Assembly (NCBI GenBank): GCA_905197955.1
Contig: CAJKAR010000017.1
Location: 1 to 64,000 of the forward strand
Length of the DNA: 64,000 nucleotides
Reading direction: 5' to 3'
Source of the DNA: an uncultured Lentisphaeria bacterium
Lineage (GTDB): Bacteria; Verrucomicrobiota; Lentisphaeria; Victivallales; UBA1829
Below the pieces are notes generated by a model that did no database searches, was not told where the DNA came from, and saw only the letters and a list, made by a program, of their open reading frames with translations. Of this stretch, positions 33,282 to 42,200 are shown one piece after another. The translations under genes and the position numbers were made by a program. The first letter of the stretch is position 1, and every line of letters starts with the position of its first letter.

Positions 33282-34478
33282 ATGATGAAACTGTTTCTGT
33301 GTTCTGTCCTGAGTGCCGCATCGCTGATGCTTTCCGCTTCCGGGGGGGAGGAGGCGATGGGTAAGAAGAATCCGGCGGATTTCTGGAAGGCGTCTGAACT
33401 TTTCCGGACTCCGGAATTTGAATCTGTCGATCAGAAATATCCCGACAGCCGGGAAGATGGTGTCCAGGCAATCACCTATTCCGGACTTCCGTTGAACGGC
33501 AAGCCGACTAAGGTTTTTGCCTATCTCGGATATCCGGAAGGACCGGTCCCGCAGGGCGGTTTCCCTGCGGTGGTTCTGGTGCATGGGGGCGGAGGAACCG
33601 CCTTTGCCAAATATGTCAGGATCTGGAACCGGCGGGGCTATGCTGCGATTGCGATGGATCTCTATGGAACACGTCCTGTCGCGGATAAGAAGAAAAAGAC
33701 CGTGCCGCTGGAGGGCGGAAGCAATGTTGACTGGCAGAGACGCAGTGTTGCCAATGCTGTGCTCGGTCATTCGCTTCTGCGTTCCATGAAGAATGTCAAC
33801 AAGGATAAGATCGGTTTGATCGGCGTTTCGTGGGGCGGTATTTTCGCTTCGCTGATTTCGACGGTGGACGACCGGTTGAAATTTGTGATTCCGGTCTACG
33901 GCTGCGGATTTTTCCGCTATGGAGATGACAGCATAGTCTTTTACCGTTCGAAGCAGAATCGGAAGCCTTGGTGGGATCCGGGCTACTTCCTGCATGCATC
34001 GAAGGTTCCCGTGTACTGGGTGGATGGAACGAACGATGTGCATTTTGCCATTCCGGCTCTGGAGCAGTCGATTGCGGCGACTCCGACGACGGCAAACCGG
34101 ACTCTTGTGATTCGTCTGGAGCATTCGCATATCGGCTTTGAGTTGAGTCCTGTGTTCCGGATCGTGGATTCCGTTCTGAAAAACGGGGTTCCGCTCCCGA
34201 AGCTCGGACCGATTTCCACAAAAGATGGAGTTGCCTCCGCGAAGATTCTGAATCCGGGGAAGGGGATTCGTCTTCCTCAGCTCTGTTATACGAAGGGGAG
34301 CGGGCCGTTGTCGCAGCGTCTCTGGCTGAATACACCGGCGAAATGCGCCGGCGGCACGATTTCCGCAAAGATCCCGGAAGGCGTTACGCAGTATTATCTG
34401 ACGGCGTTTGATGAAAAGGATGCCAGCGGACAGTGGAACTGTTCCGGATCGACGGCGGTTGTCACGGTCGAAAAGTGA
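33282..34478 (+). CDS. Secreted alpha/beta hydrolase, esterase-like
   Basis: 398 aa with a signal peptide (about 1-19, LFLCSVLSAASLMLSASG). Alpha/beta hydrolase core: PAVVLVHGGGGTAFAKY as oxyanion-hole region, IGLIGVSWGGIFASLI with nucleophile Ser (G-V-S-W-G), VPVYWVDGTNDVHF for the acid region, and EHSHIGFEL for the catalytic His. The last 100 residues form a separate small domain (GTISAKIPEGVTQYYLTAF). Likely a carbohydrate esterase of the acetyl xylan/dienelactone hydrolase type. Good ribosome site (GGGAGG). It follows the glycosidase by 14 bp, which suggests removal of ester groups from the same glycan. Confidence 0.85.
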   Translation: MMKLFLCSVLSAASLMLSASGGEEAMGKKNPADFWKASELFRTPEFESVDQKYPDSREDGVQAITYSGLPLNGKPTKVFAYLGYPEGPVPQGGFPAVVLVHGGGGTAFAKYVRIWNRRGYAAIAMDLYGTRPVADKKKKTVPLEGGSNVDWQRRSVANAVLGHSLLRSMKNVNKDKIGLIGVSWGGIFASLISTVDDRLKFVIPVYGCGFFRYGDDSIVFYRSKQNRKPWWDPGYFLHASKVPVYWVDGTNDVHFAIPALEQSIAATPTTANRTLVIRLEHSHIGFELSPVFRIVDSVLKNGVPLPKLGPISTKDGVASAKILNPGKGIRLPQLCYTKGSGPLSQRLWLNTPAKCAGGTISAKIPEGVTQYYLTAFDEKDASGQWNCSGSTAVVTVEK

Positions 34479-34486
34479 CGGCTCTA

Positions 34487-34534
34487 AAAGGCGGAAGACT
34501 TTCGAAAATTCTCTTTTTCGAGTTTTCCGCCTTT
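34487..34534 (+). terminator. Hairpin after the esterase gene
   Basis: Arms AAAGGCGGA / TCCGCCTTT enclosing a 30-base loop that can form a smaller CGAAAA/TTTTCG stem. The following TTTAAAG gives only a weak U run, so it is probably a partial terminator within the carbohydrate cluster. Confidence 0.6.
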
Positions 34535-34598
34535 AAAGTTTCGAGACAGCGTTTTATATTACGAAATCCTCTCAATAAAAAAAGGTGAAGTAATTAAA

Positions 34599-36548
34599 AT
34601 GAAACTGTCCAATCTGTTTTCGGACGGCGCCGTGCTTCAGCGCGGAATGCCGGTGCCGGTCTGGGGGACGACGGAACCTGATTCCGTTGTCAAAATCACA
34701 TGTGCGGGAGTGACCGCGTTTGGGGCATCTTCTTCAGCGGGAGATTTTCTGGTGCGTCTGCCGGAGCTTCCGGTCGGCGGACCGTATGAGCTTGTCGCGG
34801 AATCGGTGTCAACCGGGGAGCGGATCGTGGTGCGCGATGTCATGGTGGGAGAAGTCTGGCTGGCGTCGGGACAATCCAATATGGAATTTACTCTTGCCTC
34901 CTCTCCGCAGCAGTACCGGGAGTTCTGCGCTCTGAAGGTGGATCCCTCCTCTCTGCGCATGATTACCGTTCCGAAATCGGTTTCCTCGGCGCAGCAGAAG
35001 GATTTCAAGGCGGAGTGGAAGTATGCGGCGAATGGAAATATCGGAATTTTTTCCGCGGTTGCCCTCTGGTTTGCAAACCGTCTGCGCGAGAAACTGAATG
35101 TTCCGGTCGGAATCATCCACTCCTCGTGGGGCGGGACGTTTGCCGAGGCGTGGACCAGTCGTTCCACTTTGATGCGGAATCCTGAGATCCGGGATGCTCT
35201 GCAGGAGTATGAATCCAAACTTCCCGAAGCAAAGTGCTGGAACAATACCGATATCTTCCAGCAGTGTTCTCCATCTAAGCAGGACTTCTTCCGGAAATAC
35301 GGGGCTGCCGATCCGGGAAACTCCGGGCTCGGAAAAGGCTGGGCGGAGAAAGAGTTCGATGACTCCTCCTGGAAAGACTTTCAGGTTCCCGGAAACTGGA
35401 TGAGTCAGGGAATTGCCGGAAATGGAGTCATCTGGGCGCGCTTCTCCGTGGAGATTCCGGAGAGCTGGAGCGGACAGACTCTGCATCTGAAACTCGGCGG
35501 AATCGACAAACAGGATATCACCTATTTCAACGGCTGCGAGGTCGGGCGTTCCGGCGAGGGATTCGATGACTCCTACTGGAACAGTCCGCGGGATTACACC
35601 GTTCCCGCCGAACTCGTGAAACCGGGACGCGCCGTAATTGCAGTCCGTGCCTATTCCTTCCTGTACGATGGCGCAATCAACGGCATGCCGGAGATGTTCT
35701 CTCTGTTCCCGGAAGGCCGCGAAGCGGAAGCTCTTCCGCTCTCCGGCTGCTGGAAGGCCGCCGCTGAAGCCGATTATGGAAAACTGCCGTATCCGGCCAA
35801 TGGCGAAGTGGCGATGCAGGGACCGGGAAATCCGAATACCTTTTCGATTCTTTTCGACGGCATGATCCGGCCGTTGATTCCGTATGCGATGCGTGGAGCC
35901 ATCTGGTATCAGGGCGAGACAAATGCTCATTCGATTGCGGATTCGGTCGCGTATGAACGGATCATGGCGGATCTGATCGACGACTGGCGCTACCACTGGG
36001 GCCAGGGCGATTTCCCGTTCTATCTCGTTCAGCTTGCGAATTTCCGGACACCTGCCGAATATGATGAGGCGAGTACCTGGGCGCCTCTGCGTGAGTCTCA
36101 GCGCTTTGCCTGTGAAAGAATGCCGAATGCGGCAATGGCCGTGGCTATCGACTGCGGCGAGACGCTCGACATTCATCCGAAGGACAAACGTACCGTGGGC
36201 GAGCGTCTTGCGGCGCAGGCTCTCTACAATACCTATCACTGTTGCGATGTGGTCCCCTGCGGTCCTCTGCCGCGCGGGATCCGCAGAGAGAACGGCGGAC
36301 TCTGCGTCCTGTTCGATCACGCGGATGGCGGACTGGAATTCCACGGCGCAAAGGACGGCTTCTTCCTTGCCGGCGGCGATGGCGTGTTCCGGAAGGCGGA
36401 GATGGTCGAAGTGGATGGTTCCAGTCTGTATCTCCGCAGTGCGGAGGTGCCGTATCCGGTGCGTGTCCGGTACAACTGGTCGGATAATCCGATCGGAACC
36501 CTTTACAACGGAGCAGGCTTCCCGGCGTCCCCGTTTGAAATGAAGTAA
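34599..36548 (+). CDS. Sialate O-acetylesterase-like enzyme
   Basis: 649 aa, SGNH/SASA family. It removes O-acetyl groups from sugars. The catalytic Ser is in WLASGQSNMEF, the second conserved block is IIHSSWGGTFAEAW, and further blocks are AIWYQGETNAH and the DIHPKDK that supplies the catalytic Asp/His. A jelly-roll-like insertion (about 255-360, KEFDDSSWKDFQVPGNW) resembles a galactose-binding domain. There is no signal peptide, unlike the two preceding enzymes, so it is predicted cytoplasmic unless the N-terminus is misplaced. It follows the esterase after a hairpin and may have its own start. Confidence 0.9.
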   Translation: MKLSNLFSDGAVLQRGMPVPVWGTTEPDSVVKITCAGVTAFGASSSAGDFLVRLPELPVGGPYELVAESVSTGERIVVRDVMVGEVWLASGQSNMEFTLASSPQQYREFCALKVDPSSLRMITVPKSVSSAQQKDFKAEWKYAANGNIGIFSAVALWFANRLREKLNVPVGIIHSSWGGTFAEAWTSRSTLMRNPEIRDALQEYESKLPEAKCWNNTDIFQQCSPSKQDFFRKYGAADPGNSGLGKGWAEKEFDDSSWKDFQVPGNWMSQGIAGNGVIWARFSVEIPESWSGQTLHLKLGGIDKQDITYFNGCEVGRSGEGFDDSYWNSPRDYTVPAELVKPGRAVIAVRAYSFLYDGAINGMPEMFSLFPEGREAEALPLSGCWKAAAEADYGKLPYPANGEVAMQGPGNPNTFSILFDGMIRPLIPYAMRGAIWYQGETNAHSIADSVAYERIMADLIDDWRYHWGQGDFPFYLVQLANFRTPAEYDEASTWAPLRESQRFACERMPNAAMAVAIDCGETLDIHPKDKRTVGERLAAQALYNTYHCCDVVPCGPLPRGIRRENGGLCVLFDHADGGLEFHGAKDGFFLAGGDGVFRKAEMVEVDGSSLYLRSAEVPYPVRVRYNWSDNPIGTLYNGAGFPASPFEMK

Positions 36549-36567
36549 AATAAGTAGTTATCGTTGC

Positions 36568-36637
36568 TTTTCTCTATTGTTTTTCCGAGAAAAGTTCTGA
36601 TTTCAGGGGCATTCTTTCGTTCGAAGGAGTGCCCCTG
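36568..36637. terminator. Two hairpins between convergent genes
   Basis: The first has 8-bp arms CTTTTCTC / GAGAAAAG (36568-36595). The second has 8-bp arms CAGGGGCA / TGCCCCTG with an inner stem (36604-36637). Together they separate the acetylesterase from the convergent beta-mannosidase. Neither is followed by a long T run, and 36638-36790 shows nothing further. Confidence 0.65.
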
Positions 36638-36790
36638 TATTAATTTGGATTAGAGTGCTTTCCGGAGCTTTCATCGCGTTTGAGAAAGAGAATCCGGAAA
36701 TCGGGAGAGGTGTTTTTTTATTGCGAAGCCGCCCCGGATCAGGCCAGTCCGTGGCGACTCCGCGTAGATAGATTGGAAGGAAAGAGGGGA

Positions 36791-39412
36791 TTACTCCCGG
36801 TAGCTGCTGCGGAGATCCCGGATGACCAGACTGCGTTTTACGGCATCGGCATTTACGGTTTCCGGCAGAGAGAAGGTGATTGTTCTCGGAGCGCCCGGAA
36901 GAAGGGTGAAGCTGTTGTCGCTGAAGACCGTCTGCATTCCGCGCAGTTCCGCGAACGTGTAGAATGCCGGCAGATCGGTGCTGAGGGTCAGACTCCATTT
37001 TCCGCCGGAAAGCTTTTTAAGCGCGGTTTTTAAGCGCGGCTGCTGAAGGTCGCAGCGTTTGAATTCCGTAAAGAACTGATCGTTGTAGTGGGTGTAGCGT
37101 TTTCCTCCGGCTTTGCCGTCGAGCGTGAGATAGAGGAAGGCCTGTGCGGGATCTTCGGTCAGCGCTTCTGCGTCGAATTCATGAATCTTTTTCGATCCGA
37201 GCGGAGGAAGCTGGAGTTCGAACTCGAAATCTTTCAGCTTGCGGCCCGAGAAATCGAAGAGCGAAGCGTGGATGGATCCCTTGAATTCGCTGTTGACATC
37301 GCTGGTTGCCCAGAGTTCCAGACGGTTGTCGCTGTTCAGGAAACTGGTCACGATGACCGGCGAGTAGAAACGTTTTGCATGATAATGCAGCTGTTTCCAG
37401 TTGCCGTCGTAGTCGATGCTGGACCAGGAGGCCACGGGCCAGTTGTCGTTAAGCTGCCAGTAGAGCGTTCCCATGCAGACCGGTTTCAGATGGCGCCAGA
37501 ATTCGACGCCCGTCTTGATGGCGAACGCCTGCTGGACCTGGCTGAGGTAGATGAAGTTTTCAAACCCTTCGGGGAAGCGGAAATAACGGGTGAACATTTC
37601 GACAATTTTGGAGTTGCCGCCGTTGTTCCGCTGATGGTGCTCCATGACCGGGGAGGTGACATTGCGCTGTTTGCCTTCGGTGTAGCGGTCCACGGTGTTC
37701 TGCGCGGGGAAGGACTGATAGCCGAATTCGGAGCAGAAGCGCGGAATGACGTTGAAGTAGGCGGAGAAGGATTGTCCGCTGTGCCAGACGCTCCAGTAAT
37801 GCATGTCGCCCATGCTGTCGTCGTGTGCGCCTCCTGCGACGTAATCCGGTCCGCTGCAGGGGGAACTCGGCCAGAAGACTCGGGTCCGGTCGGCGGATTC
37901 CACAGCCTGTTTGACCGCCCGGTTGAAGCGGTCGTAATTGATCAGGCGCGTCGGATAGCCCTGCGAGCCGTTGCCGCCCATGAGACTGATCACCTCGTTG
38001 TCGCCGCACCAGAGCGCGATGGAGGCATGGTTGCGGAGCCGTTTCACCTGATGGACGATTTCGCCGGTGATGTTTTCCAGAAAGTCCGGAGTCGAGGGAT
38101 AGCGCGCGCAGGCAAACATGCAGTCGTGCCAGATGAGGATGCCTTTTTTGTCGCAGAGTTCATAGAACACCTCGTTTTCGTATTGTCCTCCTCCCCAGAC
38201 GCGGAGCATGTTCATGTTGGCGGCGACGGCATCGGAAAGAAGGCGGTTGTAGACCTCTTTCGTATGACGCTGCGGCATCGCATCGACGGGGATCCAGTTT
38301 GCTCCCTTGCAGAAAATGTCGATTCCGTTGACGCGGAATTTCATACTGATGCCGATTTCATCCGGTTCGTTGATGAGTTCGAGTTTGCGCAGACCGATCT
38401 GTTTGCGGATGGTTTCATCCGGTGTCGAGACTGTCAGCGGATAAAGTTTCTGTTCACCGTATCCCGCCGGATACCAGAGAACCGGATTGTCGATTTCAAA
38501 CGAAACCGATACGATGTTGATTCCGGGCTGAAGCCGGAGATTCCGACTTTTTTTCTCTCCGTTGAATTCGAACACGACGGTGGTTCTGCCCCCGTGTTCG
38601 CTGAACAGCTCCGCGCTTGCATCGAGAATGCATTTTCCCGGAGAGTGCTTCTGTTCCGTGCCGATGTAGTCGAGACGGGCATCGTCCACGCCTCTGAGGT
38701 AGATGTCTCCGTAGATGCCGCTGACCACAAGACAGATTCCCCAGTCCCATCCCGCATGGCACTGTACTTTGCGGATCAAATTCATGTACGGGACGCGGTT
38801 GTTGCCGTTGATTCCGAGGTCGAACGGCTGTTTCAGCGCCTCTTCCTCGGCTTTGGCGACCGGAGAGTGAATGACGATTTCAATTCTGTTTTTCCCCAGT
38901 TTCAGGAGCGGCTTGACATCTGTTCTGATCCTCCGGAACATGTTGCGTGAGGATCCGGCGGATTTCCCGTTGATGCGGATATCGGCAAATGTGTCGAGCG
39001 AGTCGATATTGAGATAGACGGAGTCTTTGGCAAGCAGATCCGCTCCGACCTGAAAATCCTTTGTGTAGGTCCAGTTGAAATCGCGAACCCACTGTACGTC
39101 CTCCTCGTTTTTCCCGAGGTAGGGATCGGGGATGAGTCCGTTCCGGAGCAGGGCGGAATAGTTGTCTCCGGGAACGTCGGCCTGGACGGTGCTGAAATTT
39201 TCCCTGTCGCAGGAGAGTGTCCATTTCCCTGCGAGATTGATCGTCTGCATCTGATTCTCCTTTGCTGCGGATTCCGCAATCTTCCTATTGAGTTCCGTTT
39301 TCTGCGGTATTTCCGTCACCTGTTCCGGCGCGGCGGAACAGGAACAGAGACAGAGTACGAGCGCCGCGGTCAACATGTGCGGCAAGCGCGGTATTGTCTG
39401 ATTCATCTGCAT
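36791..39412 (-). CDS. Lipoprotein beta-mannosidase, GH2
   Basis: 873 aa, periplasm- or surface-anchored. The signal with lipobox LCSC places the modified Cys at residue 25. The GH2 sugar-binding, Ig-like and TIM-barrel domains follow in order. The acid/base is in IALWCGDNEVISL (GH2 mannosidases usually read W-x-G-N-N-E; here Asp replaces the first Asn), and the nucleophile is in RFCSEFGYQSFP. NLAGKWTLS and WYPAGYGEQKLYPL are typical family elements. It releases terminal beta-mannose from mannans or mannosylated glycans. An AraC regulator is divergently encoded 162 bp away. Confidence 0.92.
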   Translation of the reverse strand: MQMNQTIPRLPHMLTAALVLCLCSCSAAPEQVTEIPQKTELNRKIAESAAKENQMQTINLAGKWTLSCDRENFSTVQADVPGDNYSALLRNGLIPDPYLGKNEEDVQWVRDFNWTYTKDFQVGADLLAKDSVYLNIDSLDTFADIRINGKSAGSSRNMFRRIRTDVKPLLKLGKNRIEIVIHSPVAKAEEEALKQPFDLGINGNNRVPYMNLIRKVQCHAGWDWGICLVVSGIYGDIYLRGVDDARLDYIGTEQKHSPGKCILDASAELFSEHGGRTTVVFEFNGEKKSRNLRLQPGINIVSVSFEIDNPVLWYPAGYGEQKLYPLTVSTPDETIRKQIGLRKLELINEPDEIGISMKFRVNGIDIFCKGANWIPVDAMPQRHTKEVYNRLLSDAVAANMNMLRVWGGGQYENEVFYELCDKKGILIWHDCMFACARYPSTPDFLENITGEIVHQVKRLRNHASIALWCGDNEVISLMGGNGSQGYPTRLINYDRFNRAVKQAVESADRTRVFWPSSPCSGPDYVAGGAHDDSMGDMHYWSVWHSGQSFSAYFNVIPRFCSEFGYQSFPAQNTVDRYTEGKQRNVTSPVMEHHQRNNGGNSKIVEMFTRYFRFPEGFENFIYLSQVQQAFAIKTGVEFWRHLKPVCMGTLYWQLNDNWPVASWSSIDYDGNWKQLHYHAKRFYSPVIVTSFLNSDNRLELWATSDVNSEFKGSIHASLFDFSGRKLKDFEFELQLPPLGSKKIHEFDAEALTEDPAQAFLYLTLDGKAGGKRYTHYNDQFFTEFKRCDLQQPRLKTALKKLSGGKWSLTLSTDLPAFYTFAELRGMQTVFSDNSFTLLPGAPRTITFSLPETVNADAVKRSLVIRDLRSSYRE

Positions 39413-39574
39413 GTCTCCCTTTTTTGTCTGTGCGGGATAAACTTATGCCGGAAAACCGTCCTTTTCAAATAGTATATCCCGTTTTTTTTCAAAAACGACT
39501 ACAAAATAGAAAAAAGAATACTATATTGATATCGATCAGAATCATTCTTTTTCAACAACAGGGAGACTTCTTCA

Positions 39575-40417
39575 ATGCGTCTGAACCGGAACATGCTTTC
39601 CATGCGGAGCGGAAGTTACAATATGCAGACATCCGTATTCCGTTCCGGAGAGTTCTTTCCCGAACATTGTCATGATTTCCATGAATTTTTTCTTGTCGCC
39701 GACGGCATACTGGAGCATACTTTGAATGGAAAAATTTCGCTTCTGCCAGCCGGCTCCGTCCAGTTGATCCATCCGGGGGATACGCATATCGTCGCCTGTG
39801 CGAAAGGCTCTCCGGAGGTGCGGATCTACAACTGCAACGTCAGTACCGAAGAGATGCTGAAGGTTCTCTATTTCAGTTCCGCCGGCTATGATTTCCCTCT
39901 GGATGACTGTGTCCAGACCGTGAAAATGGCTCCGGATCACCACTGGCGCCACCTGCTGGATCTGGCGCGCGAGACCTGCGGAATGCGCGATGACGGAACG
40001 CCTCTGAAAAATTCTCTTCTGCGTCTGCTGACACAGGAGGTCGTCACCGTGCTGATGAGCCGTTCCTTCCGGGAGAAGGCGGCTCCGCCGCAGTGGCTGG
40101 CGGAGAGTGTCGAGGAGATGAAGAAAAAAAGCAATTACGCCGAAGGACTTCCGCGCCTGATCGCTCTTTCCGCAAGAACGCAGGAGCATCTCTGCCGGTC
40201 TATGAAGAAATATTACGGCATTTCGCCGCAGGAGTATGTGATTTCTCTGCGTCTGGAAGACGCGGCCTCCCAGCTGCTGCATACGGGACGGGAGGTCTCC
40301 ACGATTGCATTCGATGTCGGTTTTCACAATTTGTCATACTTCCGCCGCTGTTTTCTGCGGAGGTACGGAACGACTCCCCTGAAATATCGTGCCCGTTTCC
40401 GGATCATGCGGCACTGA
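39575..40417 (+). CDS. AraC-family regulator, likely controlling the beta-mannosidase
   Basis: 280 aa. The N-terminal cupin-like sensor (RSGEFFPEHCHDFHEFFLV, then LNGKISLLPAGSVQLIHPGD) has metal- or ligand-binding His residues. The C-terminus is a double HTH (LPRLIALSARTQEHLCRSMKKYYGISPQEY, then EVSTIAFDVGFHNLSYFRRC). The gene is divergent from the mannosidase, so mannose or a manno-oligosaccharide is the plausible effector. GGGAG precedes the start by about 12 bases. The gene points toward cdd. Confidence 0.92.
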   Translation: MRLNRNMLSMRSGSYNMQTSVFRSGEFFPEHCHDFHEFFLVADGILEHTLNGKISLLPAGSVQLIHPGDTHIVACAKGSPEVRIYNCNVSTEEMLKVLYFSSAGYDFPLDDCVQTVKMAPDHHWRHLLDLARETCGMRDDGTPLKNSLLRLLTQEVVTVLMSRSFREKAAPPQWLAESVEEMKKKSNYAEGLPRLIALSARTQEHLCRSMKKYYGISPQEYVISLRLEDAASQLLHTGREVSTIAFDVGFHNLSYFRRCFLRRYGTTPLKYRARFRIMRH

Positions 40418-40437
40418 TCCGGTCGCGGAAGGAGTTG

Positions 40438-40478
40438 CCTGCCGGAAAAAGCGGGCGGTTGCGTGTGATCCCGGCAGG
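40438..40478. other. Inverted repeat between convergent genes
   Basis: Perfect 8-bp GC-rich arms CCTGCCGG / CCGGCAGG with a 25-base loop, between the AraC gene and cdd. No T run, so transcription end is only a guess. Confidence 0.45.
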
Positions 40479-40499
40479 GGGAGGACGGGACGTATTGGA

Positions 40500-40922
40500 T
40501 CAGCTCCAGCGATTCGGCAGCAGTTCGGAGAGGGTTTTGACGGAGCCGTCGCCGAGAAGCACTTCGCAGAGTTCGTTCTGATCGTGAAGCTGACAGAGAA
40601 ATTCCCTGCATCTGCCGCAGGGCGGAATGACCGTTCCGTTTTCTGTCACAGCGACCAGTTTTACAATCCGGTGTTCGCCTGCCGTGACCATTGCCGCGGC
40701 TGCCGCATGTTCCGCGCAGAAGCCCATGGAGCAGGGGGTATCAATACAGACGCCAGTGAAAATCGAGCCCCGGTCGGTCAGAAGTGCCGCCGCAACCGAA
40801 CCGGCATAGGCGTTTTTTGAAAGCTGTCTCGGATTCAGCACCTTGCATGCGGAGAGACGCAGTTGTTCAAAATCGGGAGCGGCGAAATTTGCGTGATCGT
40901 TTTGTGCGGCTTGTTCAGACAT
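40500..40922 (-). CDS. cdd: Cytidine deaminase
   Basis: Hydrolyses (deoxy)cytidine to (deoxy)uridine in pyrimidine salvage. The 140-aa single-domain protein has the zinc and catalytic motifs FCAEHAA (Cys and Glu) and PCGRCREFL (two Cys). The substrate-binding NAYAGSVAAALL near residue 37 fits the usual (P)YS-x-F-x-V-x-A-A segment. The length suits the tetrameric bacterial class. The nearest upstream gene on the strand is the SBF-type transporter, 59 bp away, so the two may be co-transcribed. Confidence 0.92.
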   Translation of the reverse strand: MSEQAAQNDHANFAAPDFEQLRLSACKVLNPRQLSKNAYAGSVAAALLTDRGSIFTGVCIDTPCSMGFCAEHAAAAAMVTAGEHRIVKLVAVTENGTVIPPCGRCREFLCQLHDQNELCEVLLGDGSVKTLSELLPNRWS

Positions 40923-40981
40923 GATTCATCTCCGATGTCTCCGAGGCGGAATGGCTTTCTGTTTTTCCGCTGCTGTTTCTT

Positions 40982-41974
40982 TTAAATTGCATGGGAACGT
41001 TTTCGCCGGAGCATTTTCAGTTTGCGTCTGCGCTGAGCGGCTGTCCGGACCCTGATTTTCACGTGCAGGGGGAGGGCGCGCTGGTTCCGGTGACGGTCAT
41101 ACAGAAACATTTGAAGAGCGTTCCATACGTTGTGCCAGAAGACGTAGAAGATCGGTCCCATCGCGATCAGCGGATTGACAAAAGTCAGAGCCAGATAGAG
41201 CGTGAACGTCGTATTCTTCTGTCCGAGAAGCTGACTGCTTTCCCGTTTGATGCGATGAGGCACCAGGAATCCGCCGAGCCAGAAATTCAGAATGCAGATA
41301 CACATGGAAACAAGTGCGATTTCCGCAATAATCATCGGAGAGACGTGCGGATTGGTTTCCAGAAACGTGAAGGCCTCTCCCGCAATGATGAACAGCGTGC
41401 AGGACCAGAGAAACAGCGAAAAAGTTTTGCATTTTCCGGGCCATTTTGTGGAATCGGGAAAGAGTTTTCGGGTAATCAGCGCCATCAGGGCGGGCAGTCC
41501 GATGATGAGCAGGAGCGATTTGACAATGTCCGCGACAAATCCCAGCGAGGTGTTCCCCGTCACCAGCGGCAGAAGCCCGACCAGGGAGAGCGATACTCCG
41601 AGATTCGTAATGACAAATCCGCTGACCACATAGGCAACCCGTCCGTTCAGAAACGCCATCACCACCGGAGCCGCATTCGCGGTCGGTGTGATGCCCACGA
41701 AAAACGCCGCCAGCGCCAGCTGCTCGTTTCCCGCAAAATGAAAGAGGTAGTATCCGCCGAGTCCGATTCCGAGATTTGCCAGCAGCAGATACCAGTGCCA
41801 CTTCTGCGGTTTCAGGTTCCTGATTTTGATCTGAAGACAGACCATATAGAACATGACGATCAGCAGCCAGCGGATCAGAAACGAGAGTTTTCCCACATCG
41901 GGGAAGATCGCTCCCAGCACGAAGGGAATGAAGATCATTCCCGGACGAATCAGGTTTTTCAGCATGGTACTCAT
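40982..41974 (-). CDS. SBF/BASS-family membrane transporter
   Basis: 330-aa integral membrane protein with about ten hydrophobic helices in the pattern of the bile acid:sodium symporter family. Conserved pieces are LALAAFFVGITPTANAAPVVMAFLNG near residue 90 and YVVSGFVITNLGVSLSLVGLLPLV, which build the two crossing helices. The C-terminal tail is strongly basic (RVRTAAQRRRKLKMLRRKR), which is unusual. I start at 41974 because GGAG lies close upstream; an earlier ATG at 41992 has no ribosome site. Substrate unknown. cdd follows on the same strand. Confidence 0.82.
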   Translation of the reverse strand: MSTMLKNLIRPGMIFIPFVLGAIFPDVGKLSFLIRWLLIVMFYMVCLQIKIRNLKPQKWHWYLLLANLGIGLGGYYLFHFAGNEQLALAAFFVGITPTANAAPVVMAFLNGRVAYVVSGFVITNLGVSLSLVGLLPLVTGNTSLGFVADIVKSLLLIIGLPALMALITRKLFPDSTKWPGKCKTFSLFLWSCTLFIIAGEAFTFLETNPHVSPMIIAEIALVSMCICILNFWLGGFLVPHRIKRESSQLLGQKNTTFTLYLALTFVNPLIAMGPIFYVFWHNVWNALQMFLYDRHRNQRALPLHVKIRVRTAAQRRRKLKMLRRKRSHAI

Positions 41975-42120
41975 GAACACTCCGAACATCATTTTGTTGG
42001 AAAAGAAAATATACCATCATATTCCTCTCATTTCCAGTGAGTTTATTCATTTCCGTTTTTGTTTTTCCGGAGAAACGGTGTTTTCCGGCGTCTTTCCGGA
42101 GGAAAACGGGAGTTTTACTC

Positions 42121-42148
42121 TTGCTATTTTGGAAAACGTTGCTATGAT
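42121..42148 (+). promoter_or_regulatory. Probable promoter of the SGNH lipoprotein gene
   Basis: TTGCTA, 16 bp, TATGAT, 52 bp before the start at 42201. The TTGCTATTTTG stretch also occurs at 6631. Confidence 0.6.
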
Positions 42149-42200
42149 ATTGCCTGTCGGAGTTTTTTGCATTGAGAGAGAATGAACAAGGATGATTCAA

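Noticed and set aside
31777..33471. A 564-codon open frame opposite the glycosidase
   Set aside because: Translation is Arg/Ser/His-rich noise; the forward protein has a signal peptide, catalytic motifs and a CBM9-like domain.
37088..38950. A 620-codon open frame opposite the beta-mannosidase
   Set aside because: Same reason: mirror frame of a GH2 enzyme with intact active site.
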